The notes: a model not told the origin generated them from the letters alone. Positions 46,801 to 56,814 are shown, numbered from the stretch's first letter. The stretch: 64,000 nt of DNA from an uncultured Verrucomicrobia subdivision 3 bacterium (GCA_903875465.1 CAIQWB010000038.1:1-64000), one strand, 5' to 3'. Translations and numbers: made by a program.

Positions 46801-46955
46801 ATGGCCTGCGGAATTTGCGCCGCCGGACCTTGGAGTTGCACGGCACGATCCTTTTTTACTCCCAGCCCGGCCAGGGCACCCGGGTGGAGTTTGCGGCCCC
46901 CTTCCCGCAAATGCGGGGGTTTCGTTTCCCCACGCGCCGGTTACCCTCCCCATGA
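43815..46955 (+). CDS. Propeller-type sensor histidine kinase
   Basis: The 1046-residue protein has a signal peptide or anchor (about 1-37), then about 14 two-component-regulator propeller repeats forming a periplasmic sensor (for example 'IAQTPDGYLWIGTENGLARF', 'DREGNLWAGIDRGGLVRL'). A Y_Y_Y domain (about 735-800), one transmembrane helix (about 815-835), a HisKA_3 domain with phospho-accepting H850 in 'RDLHDDVGANLAS' and a HATPase domain ('IFKEALHNAASHARA', 'DDGQGFEEAKIIPGNGLRNL') follow. Unlike Bacteroides hybrid systems it has no fused receiver or AraC domain; the partner regulator overlaps it by 4 bp. In related systems such sensors detect oligosaccharides; the adjacent GH43 gene makes arabinan fragments a candidate ligand. 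Confidence 0.93.
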   Translation: MPTSIISGPAGTLKFARRLGRTGLVLVWLVWLAPLAGAAPDDFLIQTWDTSSGLPHNTVRSIAQTPDGYLWIGTENGLARFDGVRFENFDRENTPALQNPNIEYLQVDATGILWISSKDQVATWDGRRITSPGLHLLPGDQVDQLLVSQTNEIYFSTIQGCLIHGRLVEPGNWRWTTSSPGGPSMFAREAGGDIWRLSLGGRLWHMSGPNPYLVRTPPTAGRVNRLAATENGEVLLAADHQLLRMAGDGFQPLPLPPGETNGNVTEIFPMNNQSFWAVVNGTLWHWQQGAWSTQGDSWRFRSPPMRKVMEDRSGSAWFTRFGQGLVRLSPAGHLWNLPATGNLPVDRVRCVFQDREGNLWAGIDRGGLVRLRKRQFESLGTAEGLSDPVVLGVCQDATGAIWASTYGGGLNRWAQGTATVYNLGPEGSPGYVFTTFPDQAGRIWAGTRDCGVFMKERETFRCVVPTNVLAFPTRAIFQDKAGSIWLGSGAGVYRWDDEKLEHFATDTELARADIRGFAADPAGGLWIATHGNGLHRFQGLQHLALHVGDGLPNEYVRSLFADPDGTVWVGMYGGGLLRWRDGRLARAAALRDLPDDVICHFEDDGKGQFWISTHHGLFRVAKAELNTYADGRSKRVACIVYGKYDGLPTVEFSGGIQPAGWHARDGRLWFATDSGLVAVQPAGVTINPFAPPVVVESLLVDGDLFASSLDKGPAVRKLEKKIAIPPGRTQLEFHFTALSYTAPENVRFQYRLAGLQEEWMDAGPNRMATYNYLPPGDYTFQVRAANNDGVWNEAGARVTFELRPHFWQRGWFRTILALAIIGLAWLAYYVRMARLAELERLRLRIARDLHDDVGANLASMALIAEAMQRQPAYGDAADLRHIALHTIDSLRDIVWFIDPARDRLDDLVTRMRDTAPLLLTGLPSDFEVMVPNPDLHLPPAFRRNVFPIFKEALHNAASHARAKRVQIRLDTREGWFRLEVRDDGQGFEEAKIIPGNGLRNLRRRTLELHGTILFYSQPGQGTRVEFAAPFPQMRGFRFPTRRLPSP

Positions 46956-47650
46956 AACCGTCGCCCAAAAAATTGCCAAGCCCATTTGTGAGAATACCCG
47001 AGGAAAAGGGAAAACGCCCGGTGGAGGTGTGGATGATTGAGGATAATCATGCCTTCCGCCAAACGGTGGCCCGCCTGCTCAATCAGACCCAGGACATTCG
47101 CTGCACCCAGTCATTTCCTGCATGCGAAGATGCCCTGGCCTTGCTGCAAACGGGCGCGACCATGGATGTCATCCTGATGGATGTGGAGTTATCCGGCATG
47201 AATGGCATCGAAGGACTGCGGAAAATCAAAGCCCTCCGCCCGGCGGTGCGGGTGGTCATGCTCACTGTATTCGAGGATCATGAACGGGTGTTCCGGGCCA
47301 TTTGCGCCGGCGCCTCGGGCTATTTGCTGAAGGCCTCACCTTTCGACCGCATCGTGGAGTCGGTGCATCAAGTAGTGGCCGGGGGCTCGCCGATGTCGCC
47401 CCGCGTAGCCACGTCAGTGTTGGAAATGTTCACGCGCATGGCAGGACCCAAAACGGATTTCGGCCTGACCGAACGGGAACGCGAGGTCCTGGAGTTGATG
47501 AAGGAGGGGCTGACCAAGAAAGAAATTGCTGCGCGCCTGGCGTTGAGCTTTCACACGGTGGACGATTACCTGCGCAATATTTATGCGAAATTGCACGTCC
47601 ACAGCCAGGCAGGGGCGGTCGCCAAGGCCATGCGCCACGACCTTTTTTAA
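46952..47650 (+). CDS. NarL/FixJ-family response regulator
   Basis: The 232-residue regulator has a receiver domain (about 25-140) with the acidic pair at 'IEDN', phosphorylation site D77 in 'VILMDVELSGMNGIEGL', Thr in 'VVMLTVFEDHERV' and Lys in 'GYLLKASPFD'. The LuxR-type HTH (about 168-228) shows 'LTEREREVLELMKEGLTKKE' and 'HTVDDYLRNIYAKLHVHSQA'. Its ATG overlaps the kinase TGA (ATGA, 46952-46955), so the two are translationally coupled and almost certainly a cognate pair. Targets are unknown; GH43 upstream and the large surface protein downstream are candidates. Confidence 0.95.
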   Translation: MKPSPKKLPSPFVRIPEEKGKRPVEVWMIEDNHAFRQTVARLLNQTQDIRCTQSFPACEDALALLQTGATMDVILMDVELSGMNGIEGLRKIKALRPAVRVVMLTVFEDHERVFRAICAGASGYLLKASPFDRIVESVHQVVAGGSPMSPRVATSVLEMFTRMAGPKTDFGLTEREREVLELMKEGLTKKEIAARLALSFHTVDDYLRNIYAKLHVHSQAGAVAKAMRHDLF

Positions 47651-47824
47651 TTCCGGCGCACCGTCCGCCCGGCCCCCGTATCTGCGGGGATTCCCATCCG
47701 GGGCAAATTCTGCCATGCTGACGACGAATCCATGAACGCTGCAACCCTGATTGGCCCAAGCTAATTATTTAATGAGGCAGTGTCTCCACCGCAAATGCAA
47801 TCCCCAAACCGCAGTCAGTTACCC

Positions 47825-50800
47825 ATGAAAATTATTCACAACCTTCTTAACCGACTGGCCGTGGCCACCACGGTCTTTGCCGTGGCGGCCAGTGCGCACG
47901 CCGGCATCTTCACCTGGTCCGCGCCAGTTCCCATCACCACGGCCGATGCCACGCTGGGTCTCGCCGGCACGGTGGTGGGCTCAGCCAGCTTCGGCAATAA
48001 CAATCTCCTCGTGGTGCTCAGCAACGGCGCGTTGTTTGATTTCAAGGCGGATGGCTCCGTTGCCACCGCCTCCGGCGTGGGCACGGATTACGGGGCCTAC
48101 ACCAATGATACAGGGAATGCCACCTTCAACCAGGTGCTGACCGGGTTTAATTATGATGGCGGTCCCAAAACGATCACTTTAAACAACCTGGTCCTCGGGC
48201 ACCAATACTCGGTCCAGCTCTTTGCCGTGGACCGCCGGGATGGTGTGGCGGCCACCCACGCGGCAAATTACCAGGATCCGAATGACGCGACCGATGTCTC
48301 GGCTAATTTCCAAATGGGGGACAATGTTTACATCGTCGGCACATTCACCGCAAATGACACCACCGTGAGCATCCAGGAAAATCTCCTGAACAGCAATGGC
48401 GGGAACATCAACGCCCTGGTGGTCAGGGCCATTGGCAATCCGGTGGCTCCGCAAATTACCACCGAACCCCAGCCGGCCATCCTTTATCACGGGTTAACCG
48501 CGAATTTGACCGGCCCGGCCATTGGCTCCAGTCCCGTGACCTACCACTGGCAGAAAAGCAGTGTCGGGGGCACTTTGTTTACCAATGTCGTCAATAATTC
48601 ACGCGTGTCCGGCGCGAATACTTACTCGCTGACGATCGCCGGCCTGACTGCAGGTGACGCGGGCGATTATCAAGTGGTGGCGGGCAATTCCTCCGGCGCG
48701 GTCACCAGCACGCCGCCCGCCACGCTGACGGTGCTCGCGGGCACCCCGCAGTTTGCCTGGTCCACGCCGGTGACCATCGCCACCGCCGATGCCGCGCTCA
48801 ATCAAACCGGCACCATTGTCGGCGCGGAGGTCTTTGGCAATTCCGAAACCATCGTCACCCTCACCAACCACGCCACGGTGGACTTCAAGTCGGACGGCTC
48901 GGTGGCCTCGGTCAGCGGTGGCAACGGCAGCACCACCGGTGCCTGGCTGGGGACCACGGGCAATGCGAACTTCGACGCCGTGCTGAATCAATTCACCTTT
49001 GATGGCGGTCCCGACACGATCACCTTGAACAATCTATTTGTGGGCCAACAATATTCTGTGCAAATTTTTGCCGTTGACCAGCGCCCGGGTGCCGCCCGCT
49101 ACCGCCAGGCCAATTTCTCCGACCCGAATGACCAGTACAACGTTTCTCCCACCTTCCAGATGGGCGAGAGTGTTTATACCATTGGCACCTTTACCGCCGG
49201 CAGCACGTCGGTGAGCCTTCAGGAAAACTTCCTGACCGGCGGCTACGGCAACCTTAATGCCCTGGTGATCCGTGCCCTGGGCGTGATTGTGGCCCCGCAG
49301 ATCATCACCCAACCCCAGCCCATCACCATTGACCAGGGGTTGACGACGAGCTTCGCGGTGACCGCTTCCGGCACTGCGCCGCTGACCTATCGCTGGCAGC
49401 GTGGTCCGGTGGGGAGTGGCACCTTTACGAATGTTCCGCCCAGTGGACGCTATGCTGGCCTGAACAGCTCCACTTTGACCCTCAACAACCTGGCCGCCGG
49501 CGATACCGCCGATTATCAGGTGATTGTGGCCAACGCCTCTGGCTCGGTTACCAGCACACCTCCGGCCACGTTGTCCGTGCAGGCTGGCACTCCCCTGTTT
49601 GTTTGGTCGGTGCCCGCGCCCATCACCACGGCGGATGCGACCCTGAACCAAGCGGGTGCCATCGTGGGTGCCGCTGTCTTCGGCCCGACGCCGGCCATTG
49701 TGGTGCTAACCAATGGCTCGTCGGTGGATTTCCGCACAAACAGTTCCGTGGCAACGGCAACGGGCGCGGGCACCACAACCGGGGCCTTTGCGGGCAATAC
49801 CGGCAATGCGGATTTCAATAACGTGTTGAACCAGTTCAATTATGACAACGGCCCAAAAACCATCACGGTGGGCGGGCTGGTGGCTGGCCAGCAATACTCG
49901 GTGCAGTTATTTGCCCTGGACGATCGCGCGGGTTCGAACACCCGTTCGGCGAATTTCCAAGACCCGGCGGATGGGTATGATTTCTCCGCCACGTTCGCCA
50001 TGCCGGATAATGTTTATACCCTCGGCACTTTCACTGCCACCAGCAGCTCCGCCAGTATCCAGGAGAACCTGTTTAACACTGGGGGCAATATTAACGCCCT
50101 GGTCGTCCGCCGTTTGACCGGCCTGCCGCTTGCGCCCCAAATCACCACGGCCCCGAAGTCTGCCGCGATCTTTGCCGGCGCTACGGCGCTATTGACTGTC
50201 GGTGCCACCGGCACGGCGCTGACGTATCAGTGGCAGAGTGCTCCCACAGGCAGCGGCAATTATGCCAACGTCAGCAACGGCGGCACAGTTGCCGGCGCGA
50301 CCACGGCCCAATTGAGCATCGCCAATGCCGCGTCCGCCAACGCGGCGGATTATCGCGTCATCGTCAGTAACGCTTCTGGCTCGGTGACGAGCAGTCCGGC
50401 GGCGACACTCACCGTTCGCCCGACAGCAGCAACCCTGATCCATCGCTGGAACTTCAATGAAACCAGTGGCACGATTGCCCACGACACGGTCGGCACCGCC
50501 AACGGCACCCTCGTCAGCGGCACGGGCACCAGCGCCAGCTTTAATGGCACGGGCAAATTGGTGCTGAACAATCCGGGCCTGCAAACGACCGGCGCGGGCA
50601 GCTATGTCGCCCTGCCTGGCGGCTTGGTGACCAGCTTGAGCGCGGTGACGTTTGAATTCTGGTATGACAACACCGGTCTAAATAATGGCAATCCGTGGAT
50701 TTCGTTTGGCGGGCCCATGGATGGCACGACGCTGCACGGCACCAACTTCATCAATTTCTTCGCACGCTGGTCGGGCAGCACGACAGCATTTGAAATTCAA

Positions 50801-51403
50801 ACCACCGCAGGAGATTCCGGCGTGGTTACGCTCGGTGCACGGCAGCAGAGCGGGACGTTCCATTGGGTGGCGATTTACGACCCGATCGCCGGAAAAGTTA
50901 GTGTCTATTTGAACGGCATTCTCCAGGCCTCCGCCGCGGGCATCAACATTCCTTTGAGCACCGTGGGCAGCAGTGTGGGTTACATCGGCTATTCCGCGTG
51001 GAACCAGGTTGGTGGCAACAGTGATCCCAACCTGCCGAACGGAAGCTTCAGTGGTCAATATGGTTTCAATGGCAACGGGAATTATCCATATTTGAATGCC
51101 AATATCGATGAGATGCGGATCTATGACGGCGCACTCAACACCAACGCAATCGCCGCCACGCAATTGCTCGGACCGAACCAAGTGCTGTCGAATGTGGCCA
51201 CCTTGAGCGGCTTCAGCAACGCTGGGAACCTGGTGCTCGCCTGGCCAATTGTCAACGGCGGCTTCACCCTGGAATCCAGTCCGGTACTCGGCAAAAACGC
51301 CATTTGGACACCCGTACCCGGCACCAAAGCCGTGGTGGGCACCAATTACCAATTGTCGGTATCCGGCACCAACGCAGCTGCCTTCTATCGACTCCGCCAA
51401 TAG
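47825..51403 (+). CDS. Large secreted surface protein with triplicated units and a LamG domain
   Basis: From the ATG at 47825 the product has 1192 residues with a signal peptide (about 1-28, ending AHA). Three homologous units of about 281 residues begin with 'FTWSAPVPITTADATL', 'FAWSTPVTIATADAAL' and 'FVWSVPAPITTADATL' (Trp codons at 47915, 48758, 49604). Each has a beta-rich part ('GQQYSVQLFAVDDR', 'SIQENL', 'GNINALVVR') and an Ig-like part ('ADYQVIVSNASGSVTSSPAA'). A LamG/concanavalin-like domain follows (about 870-1105, 'LIHRWNFNETSGTIAHDTVG'). The C-terminal module has 'GGFTLESSPVLGKNAIW' and ends 'AAAFYRLRQ'. No catalytic site is visible; adhesion or glycan binding is inferred. A strong terminator follows. 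Confidence 0.85.
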   Translation: MKIIHNLLNRLAVATTVFAVAASAHAGIFTWSAPVPITTADATLGLAGTVVGSASFGNNNLLVVLSNGALFDFKADGSVATASGVGTDYGAYTNDTGNATFNQVLTGFNYDGGPKTITLNNLVLGHQYSVQLFAVDRRDGVAATHAANYQDPNDATDVSANFQMGDNVYIVGTFTANDTTVSIQENLLNSNGGNINALVVRAIGNPVAPQITTEPQPAILYHGLTANLTGPAIGSSPVTYHWQKSSVGGTLFTNVVNNSRVSGANTYSLTIAGLTAGDAGDYQVVAGNSSGAVTSTPPATLTVLAGTPQFAWSTPVTIATADAALNQTGTIVGAEVFGNSETIVTLTNHATVDFKSDGSVASVSGGNGSTTGAWLGTTGNANFDAVLNQFTFDGGPDTITLNNLFVGQQYSVQIFAVDQRPGAARYRQANFSDPNDQYNVSPTFQMGESVYTIGTFTAGSTSVSLQENFLTGGYGNLNALVIRALGVIVAPQIITQPQPITIDQGLTTSFAVTASGTAPLTYRWQRGPVGSGTFTNVPPSGRYAGLNSSTLTLNNLAAGDTADYQVIVANASGSVTSTPPATLSVQAGTPLFVWSVPAPITTADATLNQAGAIVGAAVFGPTPAIVVLTNGSSVDFRTNSSVATATGAGTTTGAFAGNTGNADFNNVLNQFNYDNGPKTITVGGLVAGQQYSVQLFALDDRAGSNTRSANFQDPADGYDFSATFAMPDNVYTLGTFTATSSSASIQENLFNTGGNINALVVRRLTGLPLAPQITTAPKSAAIFAGATALLTVGATGTALTYQWQSAPTGSGNYANVSNGGTVAGATTAQLSIANAASANAADYRVIVSNASGSVTSSPAATLTVRPTAATLIHRWNFNETSGTIAHDTVGTANGTLVSGTGTSASFNGTGKLVLNNPGLQTTGAGSYVALPGGLVTSLSAVTFEFWYDNTGLNNGNPWISFGGPMDGTTLHGTNFINFFARWSGSTTAFEIQTTAGDSGVVTLGARQQSGTFHWVAIYDPIAGKVSVYLNGILQASAAGINIPLSTVGSSVGYIGYSAWNQVGGNSDPNLPNGSFSGQYGFNGNGNYPYLNANIDEMRIYDGALNTNAIAATQLLGPNQVLSNVATLSGFSNAGNLVLAWPIVNGGFTLESSPVLGKNAIWTPVPGTKAVVGTNYQLSVSGTNAAAFYRLRQ

Positions 51404-51438
51404 CGGCGGACTTGCCAACCTTAACGAACATTAAACCC

Positions 51439-51472
51439 AACGGCGGCAGGTCCACCTGCCGCCGTTTTTATT
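51439..51472 (+). terminator. Rho-independent terminator of the surface-protein gene
   Basis: AACGGCGGCAGG (51439-51450) and CCTGCCGCCGTT (51455-51466) form a perfect 12-bp stem around TCCA, followed by TTTATTTT. It lies 35 bp beyond the stop at 51403. Confidence 0.92.
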
Positions 51473-51622
51473 TTGCAGTTCAGAATCAATTGCGTCCAAT
51501 GGGGCCCGCTGCATACATCCGCCCCAACCGGTGAATTATCATACTTCCAGCCAGACTGTAGACTTGACGCCTCGCCGGGAATTTTTTATTACTACGCGGC
51601 AAAGGCTCAACCAAAGCAACTC

Positions 51623-52279
51623 ATGAAAATCAACCGAAAATCCCTATCTTCCACCCTTGCGCTCGCCGCCATCGCCGCCCTGCTGGCGGGCTGCGCCTCT
51701 TCCGGCTATGAGAAAGGCGAAAAAACGGCCTCCCATCTTGAGAGTACCGCCTCGGAAATTGAACTGGGCAAGGCGCAGGTGCAAACCACGCTGGACACCC
51801 TGAATGACCTCGTGCAGAAACCCTCGGAAGATTTGCGCCCGCAGTACAAAGCCTTTGCCAAGGACGTCAGCAAAGTGGTGGCCACCGCCAAACGGGTGAA
51901 TGCAAAAACAGAAAAACTGGCGGCGGCCAGCCAGGCTTACGCTGACCAATGGGATGAACAATCGGCCACCATTGCAAATGCCGACATCCGGGCTCGCAGT
52001 GAAGCCCGCAAGGCCAAAGTACTGGCAAGCCTCGCCCAGGTACAGGCCCAGTACCAGGAAACCAAGGCCAATTTCTCCCCCTTTCTCTCGGATTTGCAGG
52101 ATCTTGACAAAGCCCTCAGCCTAGATTTGACACCGGCGGGCGTGGACAGCTTGAAAAGTGTGGTGGCGCAGGCCAACAAGCATGGTGCCGAGCTAGCCAA
52201 GTCCCTGGATAGCCTGACCACGGGCTTCCGCGATTTGGGGGCGAAATTATCCCCTTTGCTCCCCAAGCCCGCCAACTAA
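51623..52279 (+). CDS. DUF2959-family lipoprotein
   Basis: From the ATG at 51623 the product has 218 residues: lipoprotein signal peptide with lipobox LLAGC (C24) and then an almost entirely helical, charged protein with coiled-coil character ('YEKGEKTASHLESTASEIEL', 'KAKVLASLAQVQAQYQETKA'). This matches DUF2959, predicted envelope lipoproteins of unknown function. It precedes the RND efflux operon by 111 bp on the same strand. An upstream in-frame start at 51473 is rejected because it precedes the signal peptide by 50 codons. Confidence 0.78.
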   Translation: MKINRKSLSSTLALAAIAALLAGCASSGYEKGEKTASHLESTASEIELGKAQVQTTLDTLNDLVQKPSEDLRPQYKAFAKDVSKVVATAKRVNAKTEKLAAASQAYADQWDEQSATIANADIRARSEARKAKVLASLAQVQAQYQETKANFSPFLSDLQDLDKALSLDLTPAGVDSLKSVVAQANKHGAELAKSLDSLTTGFRDLGAKLSPLLPKPAN

Positions 52280-52390
52280 GTCCATCCGGCGTGGGGCTAA
52301 CGCTGCCGGCCGGGTTATATTTAACCATTCAAGGTTTGTTATCGTCTTAATCTCCCCGCTGGGTTTACCCGTGGCGGGCTTTATTAAAAT

Positions 52391-53572
52391 ATGGGCAAAA
52401 TGAGGAGCGTCGCCGGGGCCAAGTCTGTGCTGGCAGGTTGCATGGCCATCGCGTTGGGATGCCTGACCGGTTGCAAACCCGCCGCGCCACCGGCGGCCAG
52501 TCTGCCGCCCCTCCCGGTGGTGGCCGCCGAGGTGCTTGTTCGCGACCAGCCCCTCTACGAAGAATTCATCGGCCAGACCTTTGGGGTCCAAGATGTTACT
52601 GTGCGGGCCCGCGTGGAGGGTTTTCTGCGGGAGGTAAATTTCTCCCCCGGCCAGACCGTGCAACGCGGCGACCTGCTTTACACGATTGATGACCAGCCGT
52701 TCAAAGCTGCGCTGGCTCAGGCGCAGGGACAACTCGCCCAAGGCCAGGCGGCTTGGACCAAAACCCAACGCGACACGAACCGTCTGGGACCGCTCTGGCT
52801 GCAAAATGCCATTTCCCGGCAGCAATTTGACGACGCCCGGTCGGCCGAGGAAAATGCAGCCGCCGTCTGCCAGTCGGCCCAGGCCAGTGTGGCCTCCGCG
52901 GCAATCCAACTGGGATACACAAAAATCTATTCCCCACTCACTGGTCTGGCCGGGGAAAACAAGGTCTCGGCAGGCAATCTGGTCGGGCGTGGCGAAAGCA
53001 CCTTGCTGACCACCATTTCGACCATTGATCCCATTCGGGTTAAGTTCAGTGTGAGCGAGCAACAGTATCTGGATTGGAAACGCAAGCTGGGCCCGGAGGC
53101 AGAAAGCCATGCCACCGACACGGGTCTGCTGCAACTCATTCTGGCGGATGGCACGGTCAGCCCCCGGCGGGGCGACGTAACCTTTGCCGACCGGCAGGTG
53201 GATCCCCGGACTGGCACCCTTCAGGTGGAGGCCAGTTTTCCGAATCCCGATCAGCTCATCCGCCCGGGGCAGTTTGGCCGGGTGCGCCTCCCGCTGGAGG
53301 TCATTACCAACGCGGTACTGGTGCCCCAGCGCGCCCTCACCGAAGTGCAGGCCACCTATTCCGTATTTCTGTTGGGTGTCGATAACACGGCCCAGTTTCG
53401 CAAAGTCACCCCCGGCCCCCGCGTGGGCACATTTTATGTGATCAGCAGCGGTTTGCAGGCCGGCGACAAAGTGATTCTGGACGGCATCCAAAAATTGCAA
53501 AACAATATGCCGGTCGCACCCGCGCTCACCAACCTGGTCATCGGCGCTGACGCCACCACCATCACCGAGTAA
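52391..53572 (+). CDS. RND efflux periplasmic adaptor (membrane fusion protein)
   Basis: The 393-residue adaptor of the AcrA/MexA type links the inner-membrane pump to the outer-membrane channel. A lipoprotein signal ends at LTGC (C28). The lipoyl half-motif '[20 protein letters not shown]' and its partner '[20 protein letters not shown]' flank an alpha-helical hairpin (about 110-165), followed by a beta-barrel and 'PQRALTEVQ'. First gene of a three- or four-gene operon; the pump gene starts 2 bp after its stop. An ATG three codons on is an alternative start. Confidence 0.93.
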   Translation: MGKMRSVAGAKSVLAGCMAIALGCLTGCKPAAPPAASLPPLPVVAAEVLVRDQPLYEEFIGQTFGVQDVTVRARVEGFLREVNFSPGQTVQRGDLLYTIDDQPFKAALAQAQGQLAQGQAAWTKTQRDTNRLGPLWLQNAISRQQFDDARSAEENAAAVCQSAQASVASAAIQLGYTKIYSPLTGLAGENKVSAGNLVGRGESTLLTTISTIDPIRVKFSVSEQQYLDWKRKLGPEAESHATDTGLLQLILADGTVSPRRGDVTFADRQVDPRTGTLQVEASFPNPDQLIRPGQFGRVRLPLEVITNAVLVPQRALTEVQATYSVFLLGVDNTAQFRKVTPGPRVGTFYVISSGLQAGDKVILDGIQKLQNNMPVAPALTNLVIGADATTITE

Positions 53573-53574
53573 CC

Positions 53575-56500
53575 ATGGCCAGTTTCTTCATCCGCCGGCC
53601 CATTGTGGCCATGGTGATTTCCATCCTCATCGTGCTGGTGGGCCTGGTGGCGATGCTGAACCTGCCGGTAGAGCAGTATCCGCAGCTCTCCCCGCCCAAC
53701 ATCCAGGTGAGCGCCACGTATCCCGGCGCCAATGCCGAGGTGGTGGAACAATCCCTGGCCACTCCCATTGAACAACAGGTCAATGGCGTAGACAACATGC
53801 TGTATATGAAGTCGCTCAATTCGAGCGATGGCCGGATGCAGCTCAATGTCACCTTCAAGGTGGGCACCGACCGGGATGTGGACAATACACTCACTCAGAA
53901 CCGCGTATCCCAAGCCCAGTCACGACTGCCGCAGGATGTGATCCAGCAGGGTATCACCGTCAAAAAGGTCAATCCCTCCGTCCTGCTAATTGTCTCGCTT
54001 TATTCGCCCGATAACACCTATGACGACTTGTTCCTGAACAACTATTCCGTGCTCAACGTGAAGGACGCACTCCTGCGCGTTCCGGGGGTTTCCCAAGTGG
54101 ATCTCGCCGGGGGTTCCGAGTACGGCATGCGCATCTGGCTCCAGCCAGACAAGCTCACCAAGTTGGGCCTGACCCCGGCCGATGTCATCAACGCCATCCG
54201 ACAGCAAAACATCCAGGCACCGGCGGGCCAGATCGGCGCCGCCCCCTCCAGCCCCGACCAGCAATTCACCTATACGGTGCGCACCACGGGGAAATTCAGC
54301 ACCCCGGAAGAATTTGGTAAAATCATCGTGCGCGCCACCGAGGATGGCCGCCAGGTGCGCGTCAAGGATGTGGCCCGCGTGGAACTCGGCGGTGAATCCT
54401 ACCGGGCGTTTGGCACTTACCAGGGCAAACCGGCCGGGGTGCTGCTCACCTATATGCTGCCGGGAGCCAACCAGATTCAAACCGCCCAGGGCATTTACAA
54501 GACGATGGCCGACTTGAAAAAATTCTTCCCGGCGGGCATTGACTATAGCATCAGTTATGACACCACGCCCGCCGTGTCCGCCTCGATTGAGGGCATCGTC
54601 CACACCTTGCTGGAGGCCGTGGTGCTGGTGGTGGTGGTGGTGTTTGTTTTCCTCCAAAACGCCCGGGCAACGTTCATTCCGCTCCTGACCATTCCCGTTT
54701 CACTACTGGGGACCTTCGCCGTTTTTCCGCTGCTGGGTTTTTCTATTAACACCCTTTCCCTGTTCGGCATGGTGCTGGCCATCGGCATTGTGGTGGATGA
54801 TGCCATTGTGGTGGTGGAGGCAGTGATGCATCACCTCGAACATGGCAAGACTCCGCGCGACGCCACCATTCAAGCCATGCAGGAGGTGTCCGGCCCGGTG
54901 ATCGGCATTGCCCTCATTTTATCCGCCGTATTCATTCCTGTGGCCTTCATCGGCGGGTTGGTGGGACAGTTGTACCAGCAATTTGCCCTGACCATCGCCA
55001 TTGCGGTGCTCATCTCCGCCTTCAATGCCCTTTCGCTCAGTCCCGCGCTCGCCTGCCTGTTGCTCAAACCGCACGCCCCCCATCAGGGCTGGCTGGGGAA
55101 ATGCTTTGGCGGCTTTAACCGCGCCTTTGACGTCACGACCAACGGCTACGTGCGAGTGGCTGGCGGCCTGGCCCGCAAAGCGGTCTTCAGTCTGGTTATT
55201 GTCGCCGTCATCCTGCTGGGGGCCGGCGGCCTGGCAACAGTGATTCCGGGCGGATTTGTGCCGGACGAGGACCAGGGCATTTTCCTGATCAATGTGCAGT
55301 TGCCCAATGCCGCCTCGCTGGAACGGACCCGGCAGGTTTGCACCAAAATTGATAAAATTATTGCCGCCACCCCCGGCGTGGAAGCGTTTAACGGGGTGGG
55401 TGGCATGTCTTTCCTCAGCGGCACCTTTACCCCCTACTCCGCCTCCTATTTTGTGCGACTGAAGGACTGGAAGGATCGCAAAACCCCTGAGACAAGCCTG
55501 CGGGGCATCATGCGCAGGGTGGCGGTCGCTTTGCGCGGGGTTCCGGATGCCCTGGCTTTTCCTTTTGCTCCCCCGCCCCTGCCCGGGTTTGGCAATGCCG
55601 GTGGCTTCACAATGCTCCTACAGGATCGCAGCGGCACATTGACCGTGCCTCAAATGGGCGAAAATTCGGCCCGTTTCCTGGCCGCAGCCCGCCAGCGCCC
55701 GGAATTGACGGCGTTGTTTACCGCGTTTGACCCACGCGTCCCGCAAATCGACGTTGCGGTGGACCGGGATAAAGTCAGCAAATTCGGAGTGCCGATCAAC
55801 GATGTCTTTGCCACCTTGCAAACGTTTCTGGGTGGAGCATATGTGAACGATTTTAATCGCTTCGGCCGGCTCTACCGTGTGTTCGTCCAAGCTGAGTCCA
55901 ATTACCGGCAGCAACCCCAGGACATCAACCACTTCTATGTGCGCAGCGCGACCACTGGAGCCATGATCCCCCTGTCCACCCTGGTAACCCTGAAGCCCGT
56001 CGGCGGAACAGAGCTGACGGTGCGTTATAATCTGTTCCGCTCGGTGGAAATTTCCGGGCGCGCCGCCCCGGGTTACAGTTCCGCCCAGGCCATGACGGCC
56101 CTGGAAGAAGTCGCCGCCCAGGCGCTGCCCCGCGAGATGGGTTATGCGTATACCGGCCTGTCTTACGAAGAAAAAAACGCCCCTAATCCACTGCCCACTT
56201 TTCTCTTCGCCGTACTCCTCGTGTTTCTCCTCCTAGCCGCCCTATATGAAAGCTGGTCGCTGCCGTGGAGCGTCCTCCTGGGCACGCCACTCGTGGCCTT
56301 GGGCGCTTTCTTTGGGGTTTGGGCGCGCGGCATGGCCAATGACGTCTATGTTCAGGTCGGGCTGGTTATGCTCATTGGCCTGGCAGCTAAAAACGCCATT
56401 CTCATCGTCGAATTTGCGAAACTCACCCGGGAACAGGGCAAACCGATTTTGGAAGCCGCACTCGAATCTGCCCGGCTGCGTTTTCGTCCCATTCTCATGA

Positions 56501-56814
56501 CTGCTTTTGCCTTTATATTGGGGGTTGTCCCCCTGATGCTGGCGCATGGTTCAGGTGCGCAATCCCGCCAGGTCATGGGCACGGCGGTTTTCTTTGGCAT
56601 GCTGGTCGCCACGGTCTTGGGAGTTTTCATTATTCCCGCCCTCTACGTAATTGTCGAGCGGATCAGCGGAAACGCCGGCCAGGTTCCCGGCCCGGCGAAC
56701 CTTCCCGCCCCGTCCACCGTGCCATCGCCCACCTCACCCGCGCCCACCTCACCCGCGCCCACCTCACCCGCGCCCACCTCACCCGCGCCCGGCAACCATG
56801 GAGGTGCCGCGTGA
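53575..56814 (+). CDS. RND efflux pump, inner-membrane permease (AcrB/HAE1 type)
   Basis: The 1079-residue permease has the AcrB layout: N-terminal helix after '[17 protein letters not shown]', large periplasmic loops and twelve membrane helices. Proton-relay acids D408 and D409 are in '[14 protein letters not shown]' (helix 4); '[17 protein letters not shown]' and '[16 protein letters not shown]' are further signatures. It exports hydrophobic compounds, antibiotics or lipids using the proton gradient; substrate range cannot be read. The C-terminus is extended by a Pro/Thr/Ser/Ala tail encoded by a 15-bp tandem repeat (about 56728-56790). Its TGA overlaps the next gene's GTG. Confidence 0.95.
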   Translation: MASFFIRRPIVAMVISILIVLVGLVAMLNLPVEQYPQLSPPNIQVSATYPGANAEVVEQSLATPIEQQVNGVDNMLYMKSLNSSDGRMQLNVTFKVGTDRDVDNTLTQNRVSQAQSRLPQDVIQQGITVKKVNPSVLLIVSLYSPDNTYDDLFLNNYSVLNVKDALLRVPGVSQVDLAGGSEYGMRIWLQPDKLTKLGLTPADVINAIRQQNIQAPAGQIGAAPSSPDQQFTYTVRTTGKFSTPEEFGKIIVRATEDGRQVRVKDVARVELGGESYRAFGTYQGKPAGVLLTYMLPGANQIQTAQGIYKTMADLKKFFPAGIDYSISYDTTPAVSASIEGIVHTLLEAVVLVVVVVFVFLQNARATFIPLLTIPVSLLGTFAVFPLLGFSINTLSLFGMVLAIGIVVDDAIVVVEAVMHHLEHGKTPRDATIQAMQEVSGPVIGIALILSAVFIPVAFIGGLVGQLYQQFALTIAIAVLISAFNALSLSPALACLLLKPHAPHQGWLGKCFGGFNRAFDVTTNGYVRVAGGLARKAVFSLVIVAVILLGAGGLATVIPGGFVPDEDQGIFLINVQLPNAASLERTRQVCTKIDKIIAATPGVEAFNGVGGMSFLSGTFTPYSASYFVRLKDWKDRKTPETSLRGIMRRVAVALRGVPDALAFPFAPPPLPGFGNAGGFTMLLQDRSGTLTVPQMGENSARFLAAARQRPELTALFTAFDPRVPQIDVAVDRDKVSKFGVPINDVFATLQTFLGGAYVNDFNRFGRLYRVFVQAESNYRQQPQDINHFYVRSATTGAMIPLSTLVTLKPVGGTELTVRYNLFRSVEISGRAAPGYSSAQAMTALEEVAAQALPREMGYAYTGLSYEEKNAPNPLPTFLFAVLLVFLLLAALYESWSLPWSVLLGTPLVALGAFFGVWARGMANDVYVQVGLVMLIGLAAKNAILIVEFAKLTREQGKPILEAALESARLRFRPILMTAFAFILGVVPLMLAHGSGAQSRQVMGTAVFFGMLVATVLGVFIIPALYVIVERISGNAGQVPGPANLPAPSTVPSPTSPAPTSPAPTSPAPTSPAPGNHGGAA
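56728..56790 (+). repeat. 15-bp minisatellite within the RND permease tail
   Basis: Four consecutive copies of ACCTCACCCGCGCCC encode (TSPAP)n at the C-terminus of the permease, after a diverged leading copy. As 15 is a multiple of three, changes in copy number would alter tail length without a frameshift. Confidence 0.9.

Noticed and set aside
43815-46955. Hybrid two-component system protein
   Set aside because: No receiver or AraC domain follows the ATPase domain; the regulator is a separate overlapping gene.
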